NCBI RefSeq assembly: GCF_028640845.1
Contig: NC_080541.1
Coordinates: 31,759,435-31,823,434 of the forward strand
Direction of reading: 5' to 3'
DNA: 64,000 nt
Source: Ahaetulla prasina
Taxonomy: Eukaryota; Chordata; Lepidosauria; Squamata; Colubridae
The translations under genes and the position numbers were made by a program. A model generated the notes under the pieces. That model was not told where the DNA came from and did not search any database. It saw nothing but the letters and a program-made list of their open reading frames with translations. Shown here in pieces: positions 1-14,500 of the stretch. Position 1 is the first letter of the stretch, and each line of letters opens with the position of its first letter.

Positions 1-447
1 ATTATGAAGGTGTCATCTACGTATCTGAGCCAGAGTTTGGGTTTGTGATCAGATTTTTCTAGTGCTTGGGTTTCAAAGTGTTCCATGTAGAGGTTGGCAA
101 TGACAGGTGAGAGGGGTGATCCCATGGGTGCTCCTTCTATTTGTTTGTATTTTTGTCCGTTATGGATGAATTATGTGTTGGATAGGCAGTGGTTGGTCAG
201 ATCTAGGATGTGCTTGGGGGGTTATATTTGTTTTGGATAGCTGTTAAGGCTTCTTTGATTGGCACTTGGGTGAAGAGGGATATAACATCAAAGCTCACGA
301 GTAGGTCGCTGGGCTGTAAGTTTTGTTTCTTTATGATCTCTATGAACTGGAATGAGTTTTTTACATGTGAGGCGATGGATTCTGCATAGGGCTGTAGTTG
401 TTTGGCGAGAAATTTGGCTAGGTTTTGTAGAGGTGAGCCTATGGAGC
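1..447 (-). mobile_element. Penelope-like element, partial inverted copy (RT segment)
   Basis: The reverse complement of this stretch matches positions about 979-1429 of the neighbouring plus-strand element almost base for base. The minus-strand translation carries the same reverse-transcriptase segment, including the peptides LVSFDVISLFTQVPIKEA and NLAKFLAKQL, with one residue change (Q for E) over about 79 aligned residues. One base is missing in the C-run near 222-228, and this shifts the frame. The copy is cut by the window edge on the left and ends at about 447, where it meets the plus-strand copy. The two copies are in opposite orientation, with only about 530 bp between the two matching segments. 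The high identity implies a recent origin of one or both copies. Confidence 0.85.
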
Positions 448-448
448 T

Positions 449-1536
449 CACCAACAAACTCCGAAGACTACAAGAACGTCCTTTCCAAAGGATTCAACTT
501 TGCAGTCACTCCCAAATACATCCCCACTGAAACCATTATATGCGGAGTTGAAACCAGCCTGACCAAAATCAACCCCGATGACCCTAACAAAATCAGACTC
601 AAAATCACCAACATCCTCTGCAGCAGCAAGCCACCCAAAAGCAATTTACCCAAAGAGGAACAGACAGTACTACTTAACCTGAAAAAAGACACCAGCATAA
701 TAATCCTACCAGCAGACAAGGGCAACGCCACGGTGGTTATGAACACATCTGACTACCAAACCAAATTAATCAACCTACTCCAAGACTCGGCATACAAGCC
801 CCTAAAAACAGACCCTACCACCTACCTAGAAAAAACCACTAGATCCAAAATAAAAGCCTCCCCCATCTGCGAAGAAATCCAACAAAGAATCATTCCCAGA
901 GAGAAATCATCCAGATGCCCTAAGCTCTATGGCCTCCCCAAGATACACAAAGAAGGAACCCCACTCAGAGCCATAGTCAGCTCCATAGGCTCACCTCTAC
1001 AAAACCTAGCCAAATTTCTCGCCAAACAACTAGAGCCCTATGCAGAATCCATCGCCTCACATGTAAAAAACTCATTCCAGTTCATAGAGATCATAAAGAA
1101 ACAAAACTTACAGCCCAGCGACCTACTCGTGAGCTTTGATGTCATATCCCTCTTCACCCAAGTGCCAATCAAAGAAGCCTTGACAGCTATCCAAAACAAA
1201 TATAACCCCCCCAAGCACATCCTAGATCTGACCAACCACTGCCTATCCAACACATACTTCATCTATAACGGACAAAAATACAAACAAATAGAAGGAGCAC
1301 CCATGGGATCACCCCTCTCACCTGTCATTGCCAACCTCTACATGGAACACTTTGAAACCCAAGCACTAGAAAAATCTGATCACAAACCCAAACTCTGGCT
1401 CAGATACGTAGACGACACCTTCATAATCTGGCCACACGGAAAGAAAAACTTAACAACTTCCTCACACCTCAATAGCCTACACCCCAAAATACAGTTCACC
1501 ATGGAAACAGAAGTTAACAACCAACTTCCTTCCTAG
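449..1536 (+). pseudogene. PLE reverse transcriptase ORF, frameshifted
   Basis: The open frame formally starts at 352, but its first 30 or so codons are antisense sequence of the inverted copy, so genuine coding similarity begins near 449. Visible motifs in order are VLSKGFNFAVTP near the start, ILPADKGNATVVMN (RT motif 1 region), CPKLYGLPKIHKEGTPLRAI, LLVSFDVISLFTQVP (first catalytic Asp), EGAPMGSPLSPVIANLYME and LRYVDDTFIIWP (catalytic Asp pair). The frame ends at a TAG right after the peptide NNQLPS. A one-base deletion near 1530 explains this, because the next frame continues with FLDVLVYKK, a motif expected downstream of the RT core. The product would have copied element RNA; this copy is a broken relic. 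Confidence 0.8.
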
Positions 1537-2165
1537 ATGTCTTAGTCTACAAGAAACCCAATGGCTCCCTAGGACACACCATCTACCAGAAGAAAACACA
1601 CACAAACCGCTATCTGCATGCACTCTCACACCACCACCCAGCACAGATCAACTCCGTAGCCAAGACACTCATCTCTAGAACAAAACGCTTAGCTGACGAA
1701 TAACACCTAAAACCGAACTACACACTCTCACAAACGTACTAACATCCAATGGATTCCAGAGAAATAAGATTACCAAACTAATCCAAAAGAACCCCCACTA
1801 AAATCCAAGACAGAGAACAAGAAAATGGCACAGCCCTCCTCCCATATATAAAAGGCACCACAGACAGAATCAGCAAGATCCTCCACAAACATAACATCAA
1901 GACAGCATTCTGCACAAACCAAAAATATCCACCATCCTAAGAAACCCCAAAGACAAAATTGAGTTAGAAAATCAAGGAGTATATGAAATCCCATGCACCG
2001 CCTGCCCCACCACATACATTGGACAAACCAACAGAAGAATAAGTGCACATTGAAGAACACAAGAACTCATTCAAAAAGAGGAACCAACTTCTTCCTGGTC
2101 CAACACTTTAAAGTCACAGGACACGATATTGACTTTAAAAGACCAGAACTATCGCCAAAACTGAA
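1537..2165 (+). pseudogene. PLE C-terminal region with GIY-YIG endonuclease signature, degenerate
   Basis: Reading continues from the RT in shifted frames: LDVLVYKKPNGSLGHTIY follows the frameshift, then a stretch with several stops, then GVYEIPC and TYIGQTNRR at about 1978-2040. GVYEI paired with TYIGQ matches the GIY-YIG nuclease core, and the arginine of NRR fits the catalytic Arg position. In-frame stops (TGA at about 2053 and others) interrupt the domain. Known canonical Penelope elements carry this nuclease C-terminal to the RT, which supports the assignment. Confidence 0.7.
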
Positions 2166-2599
2166 CACTTTAACAACAGAATAATCAGAGAAGCCATCGA
2201 GATAGAAAACGCCCACACAGCATGAACAAACGAGATGATACCTCCGCCTACCAGCCATTTGAAACCTGCCCTTATTGACAAACGAGTCCCTAACACGAGG
2301 AATGACACCAGACCCACACTCAAGAGGTCCACACAGGATGTCACCACCACACATCCACCCAGAAAGCAGACCCAAACCCACACTGATCATGAAGCACGAC
2401 CAAGGACCAGAAGCCAGACCGCAGCTGCAACATTAGCCATTTCAAACCCCTCCAATCCATACATGCAGCAGACTGACACCCACTATGAAGATGTACCACG
2501 AAGCCAAACAACAGCAATGCAGCTCACCAGCTCAAATCCCCTGCAACTCAGACTAATCTGAGCACAACCAAGCCCCCCCCCCAACAGGACACACCCCAG

Positions 2600-2687
2600 C
2601 CAATCAGAGCACAAAATCCCCCATCCAATCAGATCACAGCCAAGCTCCCACCCAATCAGTTCAAACCCCCACTAGCAGTTAAAAAGG
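2600..2687 (+). promoter_or_regulatory. CCAAT-box array plus TATA-like motif in PLE 3' region
   Basis: Three CCAATCAG motifs start at 2600, 2625 and 2652, all in the same orientation and 25-27 bp apart. An A-rich TATA-like TTAAAAAGG follows at 2679-2687. That layout resembles a polymerase II core promoter pointing right. Penelope-like elements often carry their promoter in a terminal repeat, so this may be the element's own promoter. No transcription evidence is available here. Confidence 0.35.
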
Positions 2688-2822
2688 AAGAAACAGCTGC
2701 TATCACACATTGCTCCCAGAAGCACGAAGCTGAAGCCTGAAGATGATGAATGAGACTTCGTCGAAACATCGCCAAGACACTTCCAATTTTACGCGGGAGA
2801 AAACCCGAATAACCAAAGACTT

Positions 2823-2828
2823 ACATAT

Positions 2829-2893
<65 letters not shown>

Positions 2894-3055
2894 GTGTGTG
2901 TGTGTGTGTTTGTGTGTGTATATATGTATGTATGCATATGTATATGTATATGTATATGCATATGCATGTATATATATACATACACACACACACGAGTATA
3001 TGTATATGTGAATGTATGTATATGTGTGTATGTGTATACACACACACACACATAA
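2823..3055. repeat. Compound microsatellite (AT)n(AC)n(GT)n(TATG)n(AC)n
   Basis: Uninterrupted AT dinucleotides are followed by AC, then GT, then irregular TATG/CATA stretches and a final AC tract. The block begins at the 3' end of the Penelope element and ends at the 5' end of a SINE. The open frames through it on both strands (for example 2743-3087) are low-complexity artefacts. Confidence 0.95.
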
Positions 3056-3388
3056 GGGATGTGGTGGCTCAGTGGCTAAGATGCTGAGCTTGTCGATTGA
3101 AAGTTTGGCAGTTCAGTAGTTTTAATCCCAAACTCCTGTTACTTATCCCAGCTTCTCCCAAACTAGCAGTTCGAAAGCATGTAAAAAATGCAAGTAGAAA
3201 AATAGGGACCACCTTTGGTGGGAAAGTAACAGCATTCCATGTGCCGTTGGCATTTAGTCATGCCAGCCACATGACCACGGAGACATCTTCAGACAGCGCT
3301 GGCTCTTCAGCTTTGAAATGGAGATAAACACCGCCCCCTAGATTCAGGAACAACTAGCACATATGTGCAAGGGGAACCTTTACCTTTA
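3056..3388 (+). mobile_element. Sauria-type tRNA-derived SINE
   Basis: The head carries a tRNA-like A box, TGGCTCAGTGG, at 3063-3073, and a decayed B box about 50 bp later. The body contains the segment ATGACCACGGAGACATC and the tail ends GGGGAACCTTTACCTTTA, which resembles the 3' end of BovB/RTE LINEs that mobilise this family. Length (about 333 bp) is near full. It follows the microsatellite and is itself followed by a short (TATG)n tail. Confidence 0.85.
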
Positions 3389-3412
3389 TATATGTATGTA
3401 TGTATGTATGTA
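3389..3412. repeat. (TATG)n microsatellite at the SINE tail
   Basis: Short tetranucleotide array (about five TATG units) directly after the SINE 3' end, probably grown from its tail. Confidence 0.85.
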
Positions 3413-5235
3413 TAATAAACTATCACACACACACCCCACGCCACACACATTTAGTTGGGTTTGCTGTTTTTTTAATGGCTGCTAAACGATGAAACAGCAA
3501 TTGCAGCATTTTTATGACTACAAAGCAATGTAAACTACACATTTGGAATACTTCTTTAAAGGGAAGAAGTCATATTTCTTGAAGCAATATTGAGTGAGTA
3601 CCTGACCTCCAGAACCATGACAAAAGTCATGCTTCATCTCTTCTTCTGACGCTAATTGAAGCCACACATTAACAAACCACAGTGGCTGGAACCACACATA
3701 TTATTAAGCAATAAATAGAGCAGCTTGGTTCATATAACACTTCCATGTCAAAAGAAAACATACTGCTTTTGGAACTTAGATATTGCCTCCCCCAATCAGG
3801 GAAGGTCACACATTTCTGATACAAACCTTATTGACATCAAATGCATCATGACATTGTTACACAAATGACATAAATGTCTCTTCCCTTGGCCATGATGTTG
3901 GATGAGCCTATCTTCCAATGATTGGGAATATGCGAATGTGAATTGGGGCCTCCTTTTTAATTATTATTTTTACTGGGTTGTTAACCTTTTATTCTTTTTA
4001 ATCCTATATTAGCTGCCCAGAATTTTTAAACTGGGCAGATATACAAATTGATAAAACGAATAAATTTGCAATTTGTGTGATGACATCATGATAGATATGA
4101 CATCCTTCCCCGTTCCCCCTTGCAAACCATGGGGTTAACACAAGCCCTACTTCCTACATCCTTCACAGTGGCATGAGACTGTGATTAAAAAGTCATGGCA
4201 GCTGGATGGACAGACCATATTTTTTAATTATGGACAAACTCTATGAAAAAATCTTTGGAAACAAACAGCCCACACTCTGTACTACATGGCTCTGTTACTT
4301 CCAGCTGCCTGGATATTTTTAGCATGAGCTTTTGCATTGTCTTATGTTGGTTTCAAATTTTACGTTGGTGTATTAGCACATGGTCTGCAAGCATAACTAT
4401 AATAAATGACCTAGCAAAGTGTCTGGAAAAATAGGTCTACTCCATTTGTAGCATAGAAAAATAGAAATCTTGAAAAACATTTTCAGCCGTATTAATATCA
4501 TCTGCATCAAGAAGGCCAAAGGTATTTTCTTGTATTCTGCAATATTTAAAGATTGCAAAATGTGGCTTATGTATATATGTTTATTTGTGTATATACATAT
4601 TGGATACAAGGAAGATGCCAAGATCTGTTCTTGGCAGAAGATCAGCAGGCTGGGAAAGGGCTCCTCAGTCTTGGCAGGATCACTTTGAGCAGCACTAAGG
4701 AGCGCATGTGGCTGTTCTGTCTCTTCTGGCTGAAAGTACAGCCAGAAGAGAGCCCTGGCTGGTTCCAGCAGGTTGGTAAAGGTCACATCTGAGCAAACCA
4801 GGATCATGAATGAAGGCCTTCAAAGATGCTCATCCCTCCCATCCCATCACCCTAGCATTGAAAAGTCCACCATTTGAAAACCTTTGGCTTGCCCAGCGTG
4901 TGTGTCCCATCTCAGAATTAAAAGTAAGTGTACCTTTGGTGTGCCATGCTGTACTTGCAGCCAATGTTTCAAGGGTCACAAAAATTGCTAAGATGACAAT
5001 TGACATACCACATTTCAGAGACTTACGGCCACGTTTTGATTTATTGTGACTACCAAATTTAGGCTGTAAAAATCCAGATAACCAACGAATGGCACCAAGG
5101 CTTTGAGTTACCTAAATATCCTTGCTCTCAATTTAAAAGCTGCCCAGACTACCTCTGTTAGCCCTAATCTAATTATATTGCCAGTTTATGTAGTATTTAA
5201 TATAGGGAAGCAGGTGAGCCTTTGTGTTCTGTGGA
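3413..5235. other. Intergenic sequence without recognised genes
   Basis: AT-rich, unique-looking DNA. The longest open frame here (minus strand, 4807-4397, 136 codons) shows no domain, no family motif and no splice context that I recognise, so it is not called as a gene. No RNA gene was seen. Confidence 0.5.
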
Positions 5236-5243
5236 TGTTAGGA

Positions 5244-5298
5244 ACTACAACTGGCACCATCACAGGCTGTCCAGACAGAGGCTTATGGGAGCTGTAGT
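5244..5298. promoter_or_regulatory. Inverted pair of ZNF143/THAP11-type motifs (ACTACA...)
   Basis: ACTACAACT lies at 5244-5252 and TGGGAGCTGTAGT, the reverse form of the motif, at 5286-5298, so the two face each other about 33 bp apart. The ZNF143 (Staf) binding consensus contains ACTACAATTCCC. The pair sits directly beside a CpG-rich block, as such sites do in many vertebrate promoters. It could also be a remnant of a palindromic transposon with ACTACAACTCCC ends. Confidence 0.35.
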
Positions 5299-5299
5299 C

Positions 5300-6060
5300 A
5301 GTAATATTTGGGAAAGGACCGGTTATTCCTCCTGAGAAACTTTCTACGGGAAAACCCACCTACCAATGCACGATTTGAGCCGCCGTCGATTACTTGGCTG
5401 CTTCCTTTCTTTCGAAGAAGAAACCTGGACCGCAGCAATAATGAGACCCGCCCATCCGGGATTGGGCGCGGAAAGTGTCGGGCTACCTTTGCTGGGCTAC
5501 CTCTCGCCTTCGAGAGACCCCTCCGTCCGGCCAAGCTCTCGGCCCCTTCCCCTCCGCGCGGCTCCCCAGCAAGAGGCGCTGCAAGGAGCTGCGGGCGCCC
5601 TGGGGAGGCTCCCTCGGGGCCAAGGCGAATCTCAGAGGGAGCATCTCCACCACCGCGGGACTTTCCTCCCCTTCCTCCCGGGACTCGTCTTGTTTTCCTC
5701 CCCGTGGCCCGCGATCCCGCGCACTTTTTAGCTGCTCTTGGTACTACTTTGACCGCCGCCGGGGAGGTAGAAGCTGCCCCCAAAACGCCCGGGATGAAGT
5801 GCCGATGGAGCTTGGGCCCTTCTGGGGCTCGTGGAGCCTTGGCGATTTGGATGAAGTCGCCCAACGCGGCTCCCCTGGGAAGCCCTTCGGCCTAGGCGGC
5901 CACCGCCCCACTAGCAGCTTTATTGAAGCCGCTCTGTTTGCTTTCCAGAGCTTCCCGGCCGGGCTCGTCTTGGGCGGTGTAAAGTCCCTGTCTCTAAGCT
6001 GCAGCCGCCTGCGTTCAAAGTCTAAAAAGGAGGCAACCGCTCGGGAAGAGCTGGCCTGAT
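5300..6060. promoter_or_regulatory. CpG-rich block, candidate promoter (VPS13B 5' end?)
   Basis: The stretch is strongly GC-rich with many CpG dinucleotides and stands out from AT-rich sequence on both sides. No conserved protein can be read from either strand; the long open frames (for example 5308-5895) follow from the base composition. In human, VPS13B lies beyond OSR2, transcribed in the same direction as OSR2, and its first exon is non-coding. The block sits where that promoter would be on the minus strand. No strong splice donor was found to confirm it. Confidence 0.35.
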
Positions 6061-7254
6061 TGCCAATAAGTAACTAATAAATCCTTTTAGGCTTTAGGGA
6101 GGATTTGAAGGCATTTCCCGCACCCCCCCCCCCTCCGTTTGCCTTTCTTTCAATCATTATATGCGGGCTGAATCCTGGAGGGGAAGCAAAGAGATCCATA
6201 GGTTGAATCCATCCCAAACGCGAATGTTCAACCATGGGGTACAAGCCCCCATGACTTTGCTTTGTAAGCAGCCAATGTAGCAGGTTAGCCATGATTGGTG
6301 GTTTAAGCCTGTTGAGGGAACATAATCCGGGGGAGCAGAAGTAAAGACTATAACCTGAATGTGTTTAGAGTACAACTATATGAATTTGGTGTGATTTATT
6401 TCAGAGTAAATCCCACAGAATTATGGAGGTAGATTCCATAATAGATTCAGTGAAGAGACAAAATTCCACAAAAAATGAGCACAGTCTACACTTAGGTTTC
6501 ACAGGGGATCCAGAGTTCCTTTTGTACTATAAACATCCCTATCTAGTTAGCTGCAAATCCCATTGAATATCAGTAAATACAACTGCACTAAATTGTCCAA
6601 TATTAACAGTTCTTCCACATAAGGCTTTGAGTGTATAAATTGCCTGTCATCAATTATGGATACCCAACCATCATCTTTACAATCCTTCTGTGTTCTTCTC
6701 TAGCCCATACATTAGAGAGACCTTTTAAAATTAGTTATTTATCATGTCACAGGAACAGCCTCTCCCCACCCCTGCCCAGTTAATGCTTCCCCATGAGGCT
6801 AGCCTTGTGTTCTCCCTGGTTTGGCTCAGCTGTGTCTTAGGGTAGCTTATGACTGGCATTCCATTGCATCAGGAGAGACAACACACAAAGCTGCCCAATC
6901 TGTTTTGACTGGCCTTCCATCCAGAGTCACTCAAGTTCAAGTTTTGATTCAATGTGCATAGATCTTCTCTTCTCAAAACCAGGGGACTATGAGATCATGA
7001 AACCATCTGAGTGTCATGGGTCAGTCATTCTCTCTCAGCCCTCTCTTGGGAAGGGACTATGGGAAACCACTTCCCCCCAAAAAAACCCTGCCATGAAAAT
7101 TGCAGACTAGATTTCCCCCCTCCCCCAATAAATACACGCACACACCTCTCACAAAGTGTTTTTCCCACCCAGAGAACAGTTTCAGCTCTTGTGACTTTAT
7201 CAGAAACGGAGAGAAGAAATAAACTATGTCACTTATTCAAACTCTGTATGAGAA
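6061..7254. other. Intergenic sequence downstream of OSR2
   Basis: AT-rich unique-looking DNA between the CpG-rich block and the probable OSR2 cleavage site. I see no conserved coding sequence, RNA gene or clear transposon. Confidence 0.45.
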
Positions 7255-7274
7255 TTATATTTGGAGGGAAAGTG

Positions 7275-7280
7275 TTTATT
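7275..7280 (-). terminator. Candidate OSR2 polyadenylation signal (AATAAA)
   Basis: Reverse complement of TTTATT gives AATAAA about 350 bp past the OSR2 stop codon at 7633. It is the nearest canonical signal that I noted on the minus strand and would give a short 3' UTR ending near 7255. Another candidate lies near 6393, so the real end is uncertain. Confidence 0.35.
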
Positions 7281-7632
7281 TGGAAATACAATTTGAAAAA
7301 AAAAGTATTTTCACTCCTAGGTTTTGCTGTTGGTACCAATGTGCATTTGGTAAGACAATAGAAAGCCAACATATTGCTGTGCAGAGCTCGAAAATGAGCT
7401 GCTCTGTTACTATATACAAGAAACCAGCTGGCCCTCTCGGTGCAGGGAGAATGCTTGGAACAGGTATCAGCCCCACCACCACCACAGAAAGAGGACCGGC
7501 TGGCACTGGGGGACATGGAATCAAGCCCCCTAGATGCACCTGTCCACATCACCCATGTGGACATAAAGATTACGCTACAGTTCAAGTCCTTGAGCCAGAA
7601 TTAGCTCCCTGGGGGAGGGGTTCTCGGCTGTT

Positions 7633-11457
<3,825 letters not shown>

Positions 11458-11545
11458 CGTGGCGGGCCAGGCCGGGCCTTGCTTTGACTGGTTGAACCCG
11501 GTGGTCGGAAAACGCGCAACGGCCTCTTTCTGCGGTGTTCGGATC

Positions 11546-14500
11546 CTAAACAGGAACATTGAGGGGGGGGAAAAGTAGAAAAGATTGCGGGTTATTCGAG
11601 GACAGGCACAAAGCGGCCCTTTCCCCACGTGCGGTTCCTTTCGCCCCTAAACCGCCTGCCAGCCTCGCGTGGCCCCTGTGCTTCCTCCCCCTCACCCAAC
11701 AAGGCCAGGCGTTAATCCATTTTATGCCCCCGGCTGACGCTGACGGGACGCGCTGCAAAGAAGGGAGACGTGGGGAGGGGGACCGAAAAAGATCTGCGCT
11801 CCGTTTTTCCCCCCCAAGGCAGCCGAGTCAGAGGATTGGTGGGCGCGGGTGACCTGGGAAAGCAAAGCGGGGAAGAGAGAAGCAGGCCATGCAAGGCTTG
11901 GGAGCAAACCCTGGCTAATTTCCGAACTGGAAACACGGACCTCGGCCTGCGAGGCGCGAAGAGCGCGGGTGGGCAGGGCAGTCCGGACATCCCAAATTAA
12001 TGGTGGCCAGTTCTTGCCAACCTGCCAGCGCTGGTTGATGACTTCAGCTCCATCGCAGCCAAGGTCGGAGGAAGAGCTTTGAAAAAGGGCCAGGTCCTGC
12101 GGAGCAGCGAGGGGAGAATAATGCAAGCGATACCTTGGAGCTTATTGGGGCGTGAGTCAGGCCACTCGAACTGGGAGGGGAGCACCACCAACGCGGTGCA
12201 GAGTTACGCACTTGGCGAAGGGAATCGGGCAGAGGCCACTGAACCGAAGACACGCCACGCTTGGCCGAGGCGCTCAAGGTACAGAGCCAAGCAAACACCG
12301 GCGTGCCAGGAAGCGCAGGTGCCCTGACACCAAGCCGACCTAACGCCGATTTTTCTTGCCGCCTGTTAGGTTGATGGTTAGCTGCTCCCTGTCCTACTCG
12401 GAAGCGGGTAAAATGGGAATAAAACCACGACCTCCGTGGACACCTGAGAGCGAGAAACTTTTTATTAGGAGGAAGAGGAACTCGATTCGGCTACCTCTCC
12501 TTTCCCCCTCGGGAAGCGAAGAGCGGTTGCGTTGTCTCGGCAAACTGCGAAGCCTCTTCTTTTAAAGGGCCCATCCCTTGCCGCCTAAACACTCCAAGGA
12601 GGCTGTTCTGCAAGGCGGGCAGGGAAGGACTGGATGGGCCCTATTGAGCAAAGGGCTGCCCTCCGAACACGTTGGTTGGCTCCCTCACAGGATTTTGTTG
12701 TCGGCCACAGGGTTTATTCTGGAGCATTTCTAGGTAGGTCAATCTAAGCTGTGCGCTGCGGCCTAGGTTGTAAGTTGTAAAGTACACACACAGAGAGAAA
12801 GAGAGAGACACGCACACGTGCACTCTTCCCGGGAAAGGGGAATGTGCGGTCTCCTCGCATTTCTTGCAGGCTCGGGTCATTAACCAGCGAGAAAGGAGCC
12901 TCCCTAAGTGAATGGCTTCAGCAGCCCGCCTCCAAAGTGCAGCGTTGCACGTCCCATAAAGTGGGAACCGGCTGTGCCGTGGATTCGAATTCAGATTTTC
13001 CTGTTTTATAAGCTTCCCGCCACGTGATCTGGGAACAGCAGTTCAGAGAACCCTAAATGCAGAAAATCGATATTTATGTGCTCAGCGCTGAACCCGTGGC
13101 AGTCGGTGTAATTCCTTAACCAGAGAAAAACATAGTTTGATCCTAGGAGATCTGTCGTAGAATGCCCCCGTTCTTGAAATAAAATCTCCCTGTAACCTAA
13201 TCGTAGATGCGTGTGAGTTCGGGGGGGGGGAACTTGCAGGGATCAGGCCGAACTGACTTGCGAATAGAAGCGCGGGAGCCTGGAGCCAAAACCTTTCCCT
13301 TCTTCGGGACAGCGGGAATTTCACTTGCAATGGGAGGAGGCGGAACAAGAAAGGAGGGGGAAAAAGACCAGACAGACCTCTCCGTTGGCTTAAAGTTGGA
13401 AAGGATTCGGTCGGTTGCTCTGCTTCTGCTCTCTACCATTTACGCATGACTCAACTTCTAGGCCTTGATGGCACTCATGGTCCCGATCCTGGTGCTGAAC
13501 CCAAGGCTCTGCCTTGGAAAAAGTCGGGCCTAGAAGCTGAGCCTGAAAAGGCACAGGGTCGCTGTCCTGAAGTGCAGCCAGTGCCTTGTTCGGAAACCAC
13601 GGATATCAAGGCCTACAACACTTCTATCTGGAAAGCGTGGACGGGGGGGGGGGAGGTGGGGAAACATCAAGGCTTGGAATCTGAGTCACCCCACTAAGAA
13701 GCGAGAATTCTGGACAGTGTGGAGCTCGTTTCTCCAGGCACAGGCCTCTTCCGCGCTTTCAGAGTAGTCGGCTGAGGTTGGCCGTGGTTGAACGCTGTTG
13801 CAAAGGGGGGCAGGGGGGATCCGTGGCTGCTTCTGCTCGCGCCCCCCCCTCCCGCCCGCCTGCAGCGCGGTGCTTATTTTTCTTCCTTCAGCAACAAGTC
13901 ATTGATCAAGATAAGCGACTCGGAGAAAAGCAACGCCCGGCTCGCGCGCGCTTCGCAGCGTCTTAAAGAAAACGGCCCGGAGTCCTTCCAGCTGGCTTTG
14001 GTCTGCTGTGCTTTTACGCTGGCCGAAGCGACACCCCCGCGGATTTCGGGAATGGGTGACCGCGATGTAGCTTGGGCCGACTCGGCCGGTGGTCAACTCC
14101 CCCGCGAAAAGGCTGGGTTTCGGACTGCGGGCAAGAAACGGGCGATGCGGGTGGGGTAGAGGGGGCGATTGGTCTTAACCAACCCCAAAGGAGCAGGTGA
14201 GGCTCCTCTCTTTCTTCCCCACCTCCTTTCCTCTCTCATATTGTCGCCTTATGGCCATCGGTCTGCAGTAGGAATTCGGCTGTTCCCGGCTCCGCGTTCT
14301 TACTACATTTGGAACCTGTTACCGGAGTTGTGGAAAGTGTGGGAAATGTGATATTGCTTAGGAAAAGAAAGAGGCACCAAAATCTAATTGGGAGTTACAA
14401 GGCTGTGCTGAGCAGCCCGGCTCACACGAGACCCTTCAGCTGGCTCCCTCTCTCGCACGCAGCGCAGAGTCCAAAATGCCTTCGGATGGTGCCACTTTAT

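Larger units (their letters stand above)
448..2822 (+). mobile_element. Penelope-like retroelement (PLE) with RT and GIY-YIG regions
   Basis: This is a 5'-truncated Penelope-like element on the plus strand. It encodes a reverse transcriptase (449-1536) followed, after a frameshift, by a region with a GIY-YIG endonuclease signature (about 1970-2060). It ends in a 3' untranslated region that runs up to an (AT)n microsatellite at 2823. The peptide YGLPKIHK and the catalytic YVDD box are typical of PLE reverse transcriptases, and a C-terminal GIY-YIG domain is the family hallmark. The reading frame is broken, so this copy is not autonomous. The left end abuts an inverted copy of its own RT segment at about 447. 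Confidence 0.85.

Noticed and set aside
352..448. N-terminal part of the long Penelope RT frame
   Set aside because: These codons read the antisense of the inverted copy and do not belong to the protein.
2703..3087. Several frames of about 75-116 codons rich in Tyr, Ile, His and Val
   Set aside because: They are translations of the AT/AC/GT microsatellite.
4397..4807. 136-codon minus-strand frame
   Set aside because: No recognisable domain or homologue, no splice context, and it sits in non-conserved-looking sequence.
5308..5895. 195-codon frame and its antisense partner in the CpG-rich block
   Set aside because: Long frames are expected from few AT-rich stop codons; there is no conserved motif and codon content is unlike a protein.
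11458..11628. In-frame upstream ATG that would lengthen OSR2 by 57 residues
   Set aside because: It crosses a good splice acceptor at 11545; the conserved family N-terminus starts at 11457.
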